DNA of 64,000 nucleotides from Utricularia gibba (Eukaryota; Streptophyta; Magnoliopsida; Lamiales; Lentibulariaceae), in the NCBI GenBank assembly GCA_002189035.1, contig CM007989.1:620001-684000 (forward strand). The letters are read 5' to 3'. The translations under genes were made by a program, and so were the position numbers. This document shows positions 1-12,913 of this stretch, in pieces (within the stretch, counting starts at the first letter, position 1; each line of letters starts with the position of its first letter). Below the pieces are notes generated by a model. That model was not told the DNA's origin. It searched no databases and saw only the letters and a list, made by a program, of their open reading frames with translations.

Positions 1-793
1 AAAATTTATCCTGGAGAAGAAATGCTCAAGTCATAAAACGAAAGCCAATAAAAGGGTAAACTGAGATGCAATGAAGAAATGCACTACGATCTGTCAACAT
101 GCCCAGAAAATCCATTGGTCCACGGACCACGTTGGCTTTCCCAAGGTTCATTGAAGTCCAGCACAGCCAAATGAAGGTACGGATAGCATGATGATGATCA
201 TGAATCAAGAAAGAGCACCTTATTCTCAGAAAGCATTTGAAGTACGGTACCTCCGGCGACCAAAAGCTTCCCAGGCTCAGAGAAACAGGGTTTTTCGCCT
301 CAGAAACCTCAATTACAGCATTCGCTACGCCAGGAACCTCTGTCGGACCACCGTCAAGGGTAATGCGAACGGAGTCGAAAACGTCGAGACGTCGCAGGCG
401 TGAGGTCGCGATAAAGGCGGCGCCGAGCAACTCATCGAAGTTCGTGGCGTCCCGGAGGATCGTCTCCACCTCAGATAAGATCAGAGAGTCACTAGTCTTG
501 CGGTCGCCTTTGATAACAATATCAAACACCCGCACGGGAACCCTCTCCTCGGAGAATCTCCAGACGAGATCACCGATCTTTTCTCTGGTCATGATCTGAA
601 ATTCTTCCTCTTCCTCTTCCTCCTCGATGTCGATCTCCTCGAATTCATCGCTGTCGTCATCCTCCTCGGCGTCCTCGCCTTCATCCCCGGAGTCATCCAA
701 GTAATCGATTTCGGGAGTGAAGGGCTCCGGCTGTGCCTCCATTTGCAACCCTTGTTGGAGTGGGTTTGCAGTTGGATTCCCCGTAAACGTCAT
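1..793 (-). CDS. SAM50: SAM50-like outer-membrane beta-barrel assembly protein, first exon (partial)
   Basis: This is the 5' exon of a gene that runs off the left edge. The ATG is at 791-793 and the first exon reaches 251, where the coding strand reads CCGGAG|GTACCG, a usable donor. The protein has a very acidic N-terminal stretch (residues about 30-65, rich in D/E). A POTRA-like segment follows, containing VPVRVFDIVIKGDRKTSDSL and ending near SLGSFWSPE. In the plant SAM50 family this segment precedes the Omp85-type beta-barrel, which inserts beta-barrel proteins into the mitochondrial outer membrane. The barrel lies outside the window. A possible next acceptor (CTCCAG) sits at about 11-16. 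A downstream ATG at residue 18 is an alternative start. The family call rests on the N-terminal region only. Confidence 0.75.
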
Positions 794-1234
794 CGTTTTG
801 AAGGTTGGGGCTCCCCTGCTCAGATGGTAAGATGACCCAATAGCCTTTCTGCCTTCCTGTGGTTGAGGGCTGTGTCACCAGAACACCATCCTTCTTCTTC
901 GACGAATCTTCACCAAAGCGGAGCGGGGAAGAAGTGATATTGAACTGAATCAGAAGACAAAAGTCACGGCGGCTGAGCTGCTTTTTCACCATAAAGACTT
1001 TCAATGGAGTACACAAGAGATGAAGCAGATCTCCAAAGATGGTTATAAATGGCAACTAATGATGCTGAGTAAGGATCTGGGGATGCTGTGCTGCTATATG
1101 AACAACATTCCTGATATACCGACCGCGCAAGCAAGGCTCGAGGGCATCAGTAAGCCCCATGCAAATGCAAACAAAAATGGTTGGGCAGCTGGATTGGGGA
1201 GCAGCAGTGGTGATGATGATGGTGGTGTGGTGGT

Positions 1235-3007
1235 TCACTCTGTAATTCCAGGGGCTGCGTTCTCGAGATCGATTTCGCCCATCCCAGTATCCTCCTCTTC
1301 TTCACTGTCATCATCACCACTGACTTCCTCGTTTTCTTGACCAAGCTTAGCCATCTGCTCGGCAAGTAGTTTGTCCTCCCGTTCGCTCACCTGAAACCAT
1401 CGAACACCGTTAGCATATGGTGTGCAAATCACAATGGGCGAGTGGAAGTAATTCCCAAGAACATTCCCAGGGAAGGGAAGGCAGCAAAACGCACCGCTCT
1501 AGGCGCCTCCTTAACAGTGAGCTTTCCTTTGTGCTTCTCAATTTCTTGTCTGCAGACTTCAATAGCATCATTAAGAATCCCAATGCCTTGTTCCTGCAAA
1601 GCCCACAATTCAAACATCGGTGAGAATTATTTTCGCAAAAGTGTAGACGAAGACAAAGATGGTTACCTTGTCGAGAGTCTGGGTGTTTAGAACATATGAA
1701 GGCGCGGCTATGAGCTTCATTTTAACAGGACAATCCTTGTTTCCAGTATCTTCTGCTTTACGCATCGCTTCCTGAAGAGACATTTTGAGGGAACATTTTC
1801 AAAACTAGCCCCGATAATGCTGCATAAACATGGAACCAAGAAAACAACCCCAACATAACGGAAACAATTCCTATTTCAGCACATCAAACGCTAGCATATC
1901 AAATTAATCTGAAGGGATTCAAAAGACAGAACATATTCAAAAATAATGCATTTGGGTGAGCCATTGAAAGGACTATGACCTTTATGTGCAAAACACCATC
2001 ATACTGAAAGCACTTCAATTCAATATCCCCACGTATCTTCAGGGGTTGTGGCGTCATTCTTCTTCTAATATTCTTAACTAAAGCATCTTTAACTTCCTCG
2101 GATAAAGCAGGTACCACTTTCTTCACCTGCATGATAACCAAACGCCAAACAATGAAACCAAATATGAACCAGTAGTCCTTTTTGGTACATTTTCAATCTC
2201 ATCCGAGAAGCTGAACCGGAATAGGAGACACCCAGGTTCACGCTATTCCGGTAAGAAGTAGAAAATCTGTCCCAAACAAAGCTTCCATAGCTTAAAATAC
2301 ATTCATTTACCTCTTGGCCATCGGGGCTAATTTCTTTCACTTCACGGGTGAGGGGGTCGAGCACAGAATCAGGATCGTTGACGATTACTTTGAATGCCTT
2401 GAGATAAAAAAAGAAGAATATCATAAGAATGAACACTACATCGTAGTCCAGGTACAGCTTTCAAATTCTATATCTATCTAACCTCAAACGCATGGCCGTA
2501 TTTCTTGTACAGAGGCCAGCCAATATGAATGTAGAGATCCTGGAGACACCCCATGACACACACAGTCAACGATTTAAGTAGCCATGTGGCTCCAACAAGC
2601 TTCAAAGAGAACGGGAAGTAAACCTCAAGATCAATCTTCAGGGTCTCGGCAACGTGTCGCATGATAGAATGCACAAGTTTACTCTTATTATACCTCTCCT
2701 CGCAAGCCTGAATATCCTCCTCGGAAACACGTCTCTTGCTGAGATCAATGTAGCCCTTGTCCTTGTCTACACGGAGAACCATCACAGGCTCAATACGGCC
2801 AACCTTGATCAAACTGCTGATACTTCGAATTCGGCGACGGGACAACTCGGAGAACAAAATCATGCCCTCTATGTCGTTGTACTCGAGAAGTGAAACGTAC
2901 GCGCCGCTGTCCGCCATACTCTTCACCTTTATCATCACCGCCTGATCCACCTCCGGATACCTCGCTTCGTACATCCGGCACTCCAGGTTAGGGCCGTTGT
3001 TTGCCAT
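1235..3007 (-). CDS. EIF2A: Eukaryotic translation initiation factor 2 subunit alpha
   Basis: Seven exons (3007-2624, 2539-2483, 2397-2311, 2126-1980, 1771-1667, 1593-1495, 1390-1235) join in phase to give 344 aa, the usual plant length. Residues about 15-90 form the S1 RNA-binding fold ([20 protein letters not shown]). The regulatory phosphorylation site is intact: the serine in [11 protein letters not shown] is residue 56, corresponding to human Ser51, the GCN2 target. The helical and C-terminal alpha/beta domains follow, and the protein ends in an acidic tail ([13 protein letters not shown]). As part of the eIF2 complex it delivers initiator Met-tRNA to the 40S subunit; phosphorylation lowers global translation. 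The start is the first ATG, only about 10 nt inside the exon after a site-II-bearing promoter. It is divergent from the apyrase gene. Confidence 0.96.
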
Positions 3008-4135
3008 GCTTAGTCTCCGGCTGGAGCAGAATGCTAACCTGGTGAATTAGGGTTTCTTTTTTTCCCCCTTTTTTCTGTGGATGGGTCAAGGCGAAGTTTC
3101 AATTAACAGAAGATAGTATTGGGCTTAAATGGGCCGGCTCAATTATCCGTATAGGCCCATATAATTGAACTTGGTCGTATAAAACTGTCTATGATTTATT
3201 CATGTTAGAAGGCCAGTCTCACAAACGGCTACATCTGCAGGAAAGACAAGATACAGGGTATTATTGAAAAGAAAACTACACTTCTCTTTCGCAGTGATGA
3301 TGAGATGAAGGGGAAGTTGACTTCGGCTCTCCGTTTTTAGTCTTTTTGTCATGCTTTAGGGCTGAAATCTAATTCACCCAGTTTCGGAATTCCGATCGCC
3401 GACAATGAGCCCACTGCCGGTAAATTATTGCATGGTTGTTAGTGGGCAAGTCTGCTTTCGCGCAATATTGGTTCTTGGTTAGTAGAAAGCGTTTGGGGGT
3501 TGAAGATCCGTTACTTGGTGTCGCTGCCTTTTGTGGGTGTGCCTGATTTTTTATTGAGATTTCGCCTGCTTAGGTTTTAGGCTACAAACTTGGTTGGGGA
3601 ACGTTCTTTGTTTGTAATCGAGTAGTATTTTCGATTTTTCTGTTGGGCTGAATCGTGGTTATTATCCATGCGGCTGCGCTAATTACCATTTTTGAGGAGA
3701 TTTATCAAATGACGCTTTTTTATTTCTGAGAGTATATTGATATTTTCAGCGTTAAGGATTGAATGGAGCAACTAGACAAGTCTTAATTTTTAGATGACAT
3801 GGCCAATCAGGTGCTGGGCAAAGCCAAATAGGCTAAAGCAGGCAATATTGTGATTGATGAATGAGTCTGTTGCATCATTGTACATTCAAGGAATAACAGA
3901 AACTGCACCTTTTTTTTCCTACTGTGCTGCTTTTTATTTCATTCATGTGAAAATTGCAACACTTTTTAGGTTTTGTGTTTCCAGTTTTGATATGTTTTCC
4001 TACGGTCTGAATGATGCAGGATTCATGTTTATTTGCTCAATCTTGTGCTGTCATCCACATCAAGCTATTTATTACATGAGAGGTGTAGATGTGAGACTGA
4101 AGGTTGTTTGAAGTCCGTCTTCTGGTTTCACTCAT
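3008..4135. promoter_or_regulatory. Bidirectional promoter and leaders between eIF2-alpha and apyrase 7
   Basis: This 1.1-kb gap separates two divergent start codons. On the eIF2-alpha side it carries site II elements TGGGCC (3130-3135) and GGCCCA (3154-3159), typical of plant housekeeping and translation genes. The apyrase side is T-rich (3280-4130) and probably contains a 5' leader, possibly with a leader intron. Short ORFs there (for example at 3854) do not look coding. No TATA box was convincing on either side. Confidence 0.5.
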
Positions 4136-6496
4136 ATGGCCTTCAGTAAGTTTGTGGAGTTCATTTCTGGTATATCAAATCGCATTTCAGCTCCAAAGGC
4201 TTCTGTTCATGGTTATGTTGAGTTAGTTTCAGAAAAGAGGACAAACTTGAGGCATGCTTCCTCTCTTCAAGATTTCTCTATTTATCATCAGGTTGATGTT
4301 GATCCTGATCCTATTACTGGAAAGAGACTGATTCACACACCAAATTTTTTGGGCCAAGAAAATCTTTCATCAAGTTTTTCGAAAGAGAAGGCTCTTTTGA
4401 GCTCCACTCAAAGGAAAAAATGGTTTAAGGTTATCTATGTTTTTCTTTGTCTGTTATTGCTTGCCGGTGTTTATTTCGGCCTGCTAGTTCTTTATCTCGA
4501 TTGGTTTGGAGGATCATCCAAGTTCTATGTGGTTATTGACTGCGGTAGCACCGGAAACCGTGTTTATGTGTATGAAGCATCTATGAATACTGAAAAAGGT
4601 AGCAACCTTCCAGTATTGGTGAAATCACTTCCTGAAAGTTCTGAGAGGAGGCCAGGTTCTCAGTTGTGGCGGGCTTACAACAGAATGGAGACTGAGCCAG
4701 GTTTAGATAAATTGGTGAACAATATAACTGGACTGAAGAAAGCTATAAAACCTCTTATCAAGTGGGCAGAAAAACAGATCCCTCAAAATTCACATAAAAA
4801 CACTTCACTGTTTTTATATGCAACAGCTGGAGTTCGCAGGCTGCCTCAGTCAGACTCCGATTGGCTCCTCCATAATTCCTGGTCCATTTTGAAGAATTCA
4901 CAATTCTCCTGCAAAAGAGAGTGGATAAAAATCATCACAGGCATAGAGGAAGCATATTATGGTTGGATAGCTTTGAATTATCATTCTGATGTCTTGGGTT
5001 CTATTCCCAAAAAGGAAACCTTTGGTGCACTGGACTTGGGTGGTTCTTCACTTCAGGTTACGTTCGAAGGAGCTCCAAATGATAGTCAAGATGCAAATTT
5101 AAAGCTGGAGATAGGCCCTGTTCAACATCATCTCAGTGCTTATTCTTTGTCTGGGTATGGACTGAATGATGCATTTGGCAAATCTGTGGCTCATCTTGCG
5201 AGCATGCACACCAATGTGAGCGATGCGGAAGTGGCTGGGGGTAAGATAAAACTTAAACATCCATGTTTGCAGTCTGGTTACAAAGAAAAATACTCATGCG
5301 CTCAGTGTGGACCCATCTTACTGAAGAACACCAGTACTTCTAGAGCAAGAAAACAAGGTAAAGGAAGTTTAGCTGGTGTTTCAGTCCAGCTTATTGGATC
5401 TCCAAACTGGGATAAATGCAGTGCACTGGCCAGAAGTGCTGTCAATGTGTCTGAATGGTCAGATAGTATTCCAGCAACTGATTGCCATGTGCACCCTTGT
5501 GCAATTGCCAAGGATCACCCTCGCCCTGTTGGAAATTTCTATGCAATGTCAGGATTCTATGTGGTTTACAGATTTTTTAACTTGACTGCTGATGCCTCTC
5601 TGGACAAGTTGTTGGAGAAGGGGCGTGAGTATTGCCAGAAAACATGGGATGTTGCCAGGAAAAGCGTTCCTCCACAGCCTTTCATTGAACAATACTGCTT
5701 TAGGACACCATATGTTGTTCTTCTTCTCAGAGAAGGATTGCATATCAGTGATGATCATGTGACTATTGGCTCTGGAAGCATTACATGGACCCTTGGGGTT
5801 GCTTTGTTGGAAGCAGGAAATTCTTTTCCGCACAAGAGAAGTATATACAGCTATGGGTCACTTGCAGCTAAGATAGATCCACGACTTGTATTCATCCTTG
5901 TGTTTGCTTCCTTAATCATCCTACTCTGTGCCTGCTCATGCGCTGGGAATTGGTGGTCAAAGCATAGATGGCCATGTCTTCCACTGCACAACAGTGTTGT
6001 AGCTTCCTCGGCATTAAACATTCCGGCATCTTTCCGATTTCCCCGCTGGGGTCCAAACGGTACAGGTGTGTTCTTTTGTTTACTGGCAGTTGAGGCTCTT
6101 CACTTTGCAATCCTGAATTTTCTTGGACAAATAAGGAAACATCTTATAGCTGCATAAAAGAGTGCCCCTAACCTTGCTCCATTTTGCAATTGTGGTACAG
6201 GGGATGGACGGGTAAAGATGCCACTGAGTCCTACAGTCGGAAATGATCCTGCAAGACCTTTCAACGGGGGGGCTGGTTTCAATGATGAGACCATCCAGTT
6301 CACTGATATGGCGCTGTGTTCTTCGTCCAGCAGGGTGCCACATAGTTACTCTTCAGGAAGCTTAGGACAGATGCAATTCGACAACCGCAATTTTTGGACA
6401 CCCCATAGAAGCAATATGATCCTTCAGAGTCGAAGATCACAATCTCGAGAAGACCTCAATACATCTCTCTCTGAGTTGCAGCTTGCAAAGGTCTGA
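4136..6496 (+). CDS. APY7: Apyrase 7-like GDA1/CD39 nucleoside phosphatase
   Basis: Two exons (4136-6059 and 6201-6496) give 739 aa. The donor G|GTACAG at 6060 and acceptor TACAG|GG at 6200 restore phase, whereas reading through the intron terminates at 6157. The protein has an N-terminal membrane anchor (about residues 98-122, VFLCLLLLAGVYFGLLVLY). The four apyrase-conserved regions follow: VVIDCGSTGNRVYVYE (ACR1), LYATAGVRRLP (ACR2), GIEEAYYGWIALNY (ACR3) and GALDLGGSSLQVTFE (ACR4). A second hydrophobic segment lies near residues 582-602. The cytosolic C-terminal tail, rich in Ser (LQSRRSQSREDL), is typical of the APY7 branch. Family members hydrolyse nucleoside di/triphosphates in the endomembrane system, and plant APY7 is linked to pollen exine formation. 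All catalytic motifs look intact. Confidence 0.95.
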
Positions 6497-7022
6497 CTAC
6501 TGCTGATTCTTCGCATGCAACCATCCAAGTTTTGAAAATGCAGTTTCAAGAAAGTGAGTGCCTGAAGCAGATACCTCATTGGAAGTTAGAAATCTGCCTG
6601 ATGTTGCTTGCTGTGCAGAGAAAACAAACTGAATAGTCCTGTAAATAGATCCTAACTGTGGGATACATGAGTGAGCATTCGTTCATCCAGATCTGTTTCC
6701 ATGATTATGTTGTTATTCTAGTTCTTGAATCTCTTCCTCCCATGTCATTTTACGCATCCTTCCGTACGCCTAAAAGGAAAAAATTGCATTGATACGAGTT
6801 ATAAGCATGAGTCATATACAAGCATGCACAGTTTCAAATAAATGGAAGCTGTAAGTATAAGCGCTAACTACTTGGGTTCAAGGCTTGTCACTGGGCGCTC
6901 CTAGCGAAATCCCCAAACTGGAAGGAAGCATTTTTGAGGTCATGGCAGTGCCCGGTGGTGCGGTTGGGATCCTATGAAATCATTTTGCACAACAACTTCA
7001 AGGCGTTTGATGGCTCAGTAGC
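6497..7022. other. Convergent 3' UTR region (apyrase 7 / RH18)
   Basis: The gap between two convergent stop codons holds the 3' UTRs of the flanking genes. No coding signal or RNA gene was recognised. A GGTTCAAGGC string near 6868 resembles a tRNA B box, but no matching A box or cloverleaf was found. Confidence 0.4.
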
Positions 7023-9651
7023 TCATTGAGGAAGCAGGTCTTCGGTGCCAGTCAGTTTAGCAAATTCACTTTCATCGATCTTGCCTTTCTTCTGTTTCCT
7101 CATCAGCCGATATATTGAGTTTATCTCGTCTTCATCTTCAGCTGATTGGATTGCACGTCTCTTCTTTGCTGTTTTCTTCTTCATGACAGGGGCTGGACGG
7201 TTGGATGTTGGTTTGCTTTTCTGTTCTTTCTCCTTCGCTTCTTGTTTGGCTTTGATGTTTTTCTTCCTCTGTTTTTCTCGAGACTTATCCCTGCATTGAT
7301 GGAGAAATAAGTTTGTACAGCTGATGGCGAAAACAATGGGAAAGCCATGAAAAGTAGAAAACAGACCTGTACTTGATGTCCTCCAAGTTCACATCTTCCA
7401 CAGGTACAAAACCTTCAGTGGAAAGGGAATGATGCTTCACTTCAGGCATAGCAGGGAGCTTCAGCAACCCATATCCCATGGCTAGCTTCCCAATCTCAAG
7501 TTCTTTCCACCTGGGCATACAGTTACTATCAGAATGAAGAAATCCACACGAACTACAGAATAGTAGTCTAAGAACCTGAAGATGAAGGAACAGTGATGCT
7601 CCTTGTATGCACGAACATGGGATACAAATGCCCTCACTCCTTTTTCCATGATGTCACGATCTTTTAGGGCAGCAGCCCGTAGCTATAGCATGGTTCGTAT
7701 TTGAATACAAAAAATAAGAAAAACATGCGGAGAAATTGATCTATATAAAAATCAGTTTACCTGAGGAATGATATCGTCACAAGCATCATCGCTGCATTGT
7801 CTCTCTTCAAGTGGTACTTTCCTGATCCTAAGGAACTCCACATAAGCTTCTTCCTGTTTAATATGGTAAAAACATCTGAGAAGCCATGAACTAAGAGAGG
7901 TGAAAGTTTTCTATCAACAGCTCCGCACCTTTGGCAACAGAAAGACAATTGCACTTCCTTGTCGACCCATCCTTGCAGTACGGCCAACTCTATGTATGAA
8001 CACATTCGGATCCTGTGGAGGGTCATACTGCGAGAAACCATTTAGCTTAAGACCAATGTCAAGTAATTAGGATAATACAATTGGGAATGCAATCCAAAAA
8101 TAAAGCCAGATTCTACCTGTACAATGCAGTCAACACCAGGAATGTCAAGTCCACGTGCTGCAACATCAGTGCAAAGAAGAACACCACTTGAAAGAGATGT
8201 GAACGATGACAAAGCTTTCTCCCTCGACAACTGTAGGATGATGTAAGTAAGAACAGACCCAACACTTACTATACAATGCAAAACGAAGCATTTAGCTTCT
8301 CATGGAAGGATTCATTACCTGTTTCATCTTCCCATGCAGAGAAATAAGAGAAAGTTCCTTCAATGTAGGGATTTGAGGGAGAACAGTTCCCCAGTAATCA
8401 ACACAAGCACATGTCATGAAGTAGCTGCACAAGAAAAAGAGGTTGCATTAAACTTCAGGATGCTAGATAAACCATGTTGCAGAGCTTCAGAAACTTTGAC
8501 ACTCACATTATGAATTTCTGAGTCTTGTTTTTAAGCAGGAGATCAACAAGTAGTTTAGATTTCTCGTCTGCTTCACATTGTACATACTGTAGGAAAACCC
8601 GATCACAAACATCAGCATACAGCGCTCATCACGCACAAATTAAGAATGAGCAATCTAGAAATTAAGAAAGAGCACACTTTCAAACACCTCAATATGAAGT
8701 CCGGATGGAGTTTTCGATGGAGCTCCCTGCTGCGAATTTTCTGAGTCCTTCGTTCTCTTGACTTCAGCTCGAACTTCCACTCTGACAGGATTCCTCAATC
8801 CAGCCGTTGCTAGCTCTTCAACTGCTTCGGTCTGTGTCGCAGAAAAGAGGCCAGTTCTACGCAGCTTGGGTAAGCGAGAAATTATGGAAGTTATCTGTTT
8901 CTGAAACCCCATGTCTAGTAACCTGTCAGCCTCATCCAGAATCAAAATCTGTATTCACAATGCACGGATGATCTTATTTGAGAGCCAGCAAAATCCATGC
9001 CAAGTACAAAACCACGCCGCATAAACGACCTAGAACCCCATCATGAAAGGAATGTAATAGATCACCTCTAGGCTACCGAAATCGAATCCATCAATACGCT
9101 CCATAATATCATTCAATCTTCCAGGCGTCCCAACCAGCAAGTTAGCACCTTGCTCTTCTATCTGCTTCAAGTCAGCTTTTACATCCCCTCCGCCAACCAA
9201 CAAAATGGGTTTAACACTCGGCAAGGTCGAAACAAATGGCTCTGCGACCTTAAATATCTGGGACGACAACTCCCGTGTTGGAGAAATAATAATTCCCATC
9301 ACCTGCATTTACCATTTAATCGAATCAAACGAGAAGAAACACTACAATGAAGTCATCAAGATAGTAACAAAAAAAAACCTGGTGAGGCTTGGGAGGGGCG
9401 GCACGGCGAAGGATTTCGACTACGGGAACAACAAATGCCAGAGTCTTTCCAGAACCAGTGGCGGCATCGACCGCAACATCTTTGAAGCTATTCAACAAGG
9501 GTATCGTCGCCGCTTGAACGGGAGTGCAATACTCAAACCCTGAGCTTCTTAGTGCATCCAAAACAGGCTCCGATAGCGGCGGATTTAGTTCAGCGAACCG
9601 CGTCTTTGTCAACGCCTTGTTTGGATTCTCATCCGCGACGGCCATGGACAT
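7023..9651 (-). CDS. RH18: DEAD-box ATP-dependent RNA helicase 18-like (DDX55/Spb4 family)
   Basis: Eleven exons join in phase to 593 aa: 9651-9379, 9302-9066, 8948-8688, 8586-8507, 8424-8319, 8230-8117, 8027-7929, 7853-7761, 7682-7576, 7510-7367, 7290-7023. Motifs appear in order: Q motif ([13 protein letters not shown]), Walker A (AATGSGKT), SPTREL, TPGRL, DEAD box ([13 protein letters not shown]), SAT (LFSATQT), and the helicase-C motifs [15 protein letters not shown] and [14 protein letters not shown] lysine-rich tail follows. The Spb4/DDX55 family acts in 60S ribosomal subunit assembly in the nucleolus. The start is the ATG at 9649-9651 (MSMAVADEN); a second ATG lies two codons later. 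Site II elements (GGCCCA at 9764 and 9778) lie just upstream. Confidence 0.95.
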
Positions 9652-10475
9652 CGAAGATTTCCCCGCCGCAAAAGTCACGCCGCCGCCACGTTAACATTTA
9701 TAGAAGGGGACTCCCTCCAAATTAATCAATACTTCCAAATAGGAAGCAGCTGCTTCGAAAGTCGGCCCATTAGTTTCGGCCCAACTGTTGCAACCGCAGA
9801 ACTCACAAGTATTCTACTGCTTTTAAATATAAATATATGAATTCAAACAGCAAAAATCACTTCCATCTTCTCGGTTCTGTACTTATGCAGGATAACAGTT
9901 ACGTCTTCCCCATGGAGGGAAGGGGCTGTTGGACGGTGATGTTGAAACTGAGAAAAATCAGAAGCACCAGGGACCTGAGGCAGAACAGCGTGAGCCGAAG
10001 GGAAACGATGCGAGGGAGTAAAACTGTCGCAGAAAGCCCCTCACCAGAATCAGAGGGAAAATACAGATACTGGACTTATTGTTATGGGTCCAATAAACAG
10101 TATACCAGATCATATATGCAAGCAGAAGTTCGTTGAGCCCTGCAATGTCCCAAGCCCAATCCAGTAGAGAGTATACTCTCCCAGTAGATGACCGTTCTGC
10201 TGAAGGAGAACGGAAACAGAAATTCTCAGAGAATAAGATATAGCGAATCACACGGCCTAACGGCTATTTTTCTGTTCTATAAATATGGCTTCGTTGTATA
10301 GGAGAAACACGCTATTTTTGTAGCTGAAAAACCTCAATACAATATTCAAAAATCTCCAACAACAACATCCATTCCCAAACAGCAACATCAGCAAAAATAT
10401 CATGTCAACCTTCATTACCACATTGTAAATCATCTATTCTACCAATATGGGCATCACGTTCCTTGGCGAGTCTCT
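9652..10475. other. Intergenic: RH18 promoter and NMNAT 3' flank
   Basis: This stretch holds the RH18 promoter, with two GGCCCA site II motifs at 9764-9769 and 9778-9783, and then the 3' flank of NMNAT. ORFs in it (for example 9837-10136) lack codon structure or family features. No RNA gene was seen. Confidence 0.4.
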
Positions 10476-12117
10476 CTACGCAAGGCGGGTTTCCGGATGC
10501 TCCTCTCCGCTCAGGTAGAGCTTGTTTTGGTGAATGTAATCAATAACTTCGTCTCCCGTGAGGTACTTTATGCTCAGGCCTCTTGATATGCAATCCCTGT
10601 AACACAACGCAGTTTCAACGCACTCTCAACGAAGTCCGCGCTGTGGGAGGAAAAGCCGTACCTTAATCTTGAAGAGCTGATGCTATTAGGAACGACTTCG
10701 TCAACAATTATGATATTGTCCTATGGAAAGAATGAGTGAGAATCGATTACCAAGAGGAATGGTTTGTTTCGGCTTAGTATAAGAAGCGGGTACCTTGTGT
10801 TCCTCCAAAATGTCATCTTCGGCTATGATCCGCATGATATCTTGATTGTCACGGCGAATGCAAACCAAGCCAAAGTCCCTGCATATGATCTTGACCTGGA
10901 TATGCAAGCCAAGCAACGATAAACAAGCATTCGTGGGAAGTAGTTTTTGTGTCTATGGATGAAAGAGTACCTGCTCACGGATCCAGACTCCAGGAATACT
11001 GAAAGATTGTAGCAAGTCGGAACCGCAGACAAGCATGACCTTTAGGAAATCTGCAGGTTAAATGGCAGAAAACAAGCATTAGGAGTAGATAAGAGGAGCA
11101 TGTTGTCATCTCAAAAGAGCTATAGAAGAAGAAAGACCAAAGATTAGGTCATGGCAATATGTTCAAGGAGACATCTGAAAAGTGAATAAAGGGGCGCTGC
11201 TGATAAGATAACTATATAAAGAAATGGCATATTGACGAGCAAGAGCCTACCATTTGATACAATTCCACTACTCAATATGGAATTCCTCACTCTAGACAAA
11301 ACTGTCACTGTGCGTTGGTAGCTGCTTTGAGTTGCCTATATGGTGCAACAAAATGTGATATTCATGGTTAAAAAACCTCATACAGTTGGTGGACATGGAG
11401 AAAATTCTTAAAAACAGGGGGAAGGGATATGTCCAGACCTCCCATGGGTCGACCATAATGAAATTGGAACTTCTACAAGCAAGATTACACATAGAAATAC
11501 GATGTGCAGCATTTATAAGACCCTGAAATATCATGAATTAGGTATATCAAAGCCGCTTCAACACTCCTCATTAGACAACATGCATGTCGGTAAGATTTGT
11601 ACATGCCTTTTTCTTGTATGCATCATTGACTGGTGACATGTATCCTCCAATTACAGATAATCCTCTAGAGTTTAAAGCATCCCTCGCCAACTCTGATATT
11701 TCACATGAATAGGGGTAGGAATAACTCTTGTTTACGTAAGTACTATATGGAGATTGGATAGAGAATCTAAAGACAGCATGCTGTAAGCGAAATATGATAA
11801 ACAATTACCAAAACAACGCAAGTGCATATATGTAGGAGGATTGAAACTTCCAGTGGACACCAAAACAACACTGAGCTTTGCCCTGAAAGGAGTTCAAGAC
11901 ATCATAACATTAATTGAAAGGAAAAGAATGAATTTCCTATTTCAACTACTTTTCTCCGTACTCTACCATTTCATATATCCATGTAGTTATAGAAACAAGA
12001 AGGCTTTACTGCAGTAAGAGCAAATGGCAACACGAATAAACTGTACTCGCAACATGAACTGGAAGAACCATCTTCGGTACTGCATCTGATGGATAACTTG
12101 TCCCTCGTTAACGTCAT
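10476..12117 (-). CDS. NMNAT: Nicotinamide/nicotinate mononucleotide adenylyltransferase
   Basis: Nine exons join in phase to 253 aa: 12117-12047, 11882-11809, 11692-11607, 11522-11439, 11335-11251, 11050-10971, 10895-10794, 10720-10662, 10596-10476. The nucleotidyltransferase signature is clear: VLVSTGSFNPPTYMHLRCFE, with the G-x-F-N-P and downstream His of the (H/T)xGH-type site. GGYMSPVNDAYKKK, MVDPWE, VMLVCGSDLLQSF and the C-terminal SISSSRLRDCISRGLSIKYL (ISSTxxR motif) follow. The enzyme joins NMN or NaMN to ATP to make NAD or its deamido form. Exon 1 (MTLTRDKLSI...) is inferred: its GA|GTACAG donor matches the phase of exon 2 and resembles the xxKLS start of homologues. Exon 3 ends at a GC donor (AAG|GCATGT). 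A 5' UTR exon probably lies near 12450-12640. Confidence 0.9.
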
Positions 12118-12913
12118 ACTGTCTCTGTGGACAAACATTGGTATCAGGATCGAAACAAAAACATGTGATGTTTTAAGAAGCACAAAAACATCAGTATTTC
12201 CTTTGTTAACCCAGCAGATGTATCAAGCAAGTAGCACCAACAAGATGAATCTGAACTTATTTGACATGATCCACATATTTCATCGCATTCGTATGTTAAA
12301 GATATTCTTCAAAAAAAAAAAAAAATCTTGGGGAGCACGTCATCATTTCCGTTTCCACGGATAGTTCCTATAATCCATAACTTTGTTCCAAACTGCGGCT
12401 GTTCATTTTTTTCGTCTGCAAAATTGGAATTTTCAGATAACATAGGGTGCGTAGGACGATTTCGTTCAAATCCGAGACCGGATTTGCAACCAGAAGAAAA
12501 AGGAGAGGAGACAAGCTCTGAGAACCGGAGATCGATCAGGAAATGTTACCGTTGGAAACAACTCAGCTTCGCGGCCGTGAATATACCTTTGTACCTCGCC
12601 TGCTGTGCTGGGGAAGACTGTATGATGATGTCATTGAAGTGTACGGTAAGCGATTTTACTAAATGGGCCTATAGTTATAATTGGGCTTTATGGGCACCGA
12701 AAATGGCTTGACCGTACATGAGCTTAATGGGCTTTGCAGATCTTTCACATGGCGTGTCACTTTCCTACGTCACGATACTGTAGCATTTAGTAATGACGCG
12801 GTTCTGTAATTAGGGCTTAGATTAGGGGCTACTAATCTTAATTAATCTGACTAATTTATTTCTAAATACTCGCATACGATTTTTGACTCTCTCTCTCTCT
12901 CTCTAGAACTACG
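12118..12913. promoter_or_regulatory. Shared NMNAT/PRA1 upstream region with CT microsatellite
   Basis: The region between divergent start codons contains a poly-A tract (12311-12325). It probably also holds the NMNAT 5' leader exon plus intron, with acceptor ACAG just before the NMNAT ATG. GGGCCTA/GGGCTTTATGGGC site-II-like strings lie near 12665-12692. A (CT)9 run at 12887-12904 ends 9 bp before the PRA1 start codon, in its 5' leader. Confidence 0.45.

Noticed and set aside
6860-6885. Possible tRNA B box (GGTTCAAGGC)
   Set aside because: No A box at the right distance and no cloverleaf could be drawn.
12089-12711. ORFs upstream of PRA1 (12089-12364, 12328-12711)
   Set aside because: They overlap the NMNAT leader and first exon on the other strand and show no family features.
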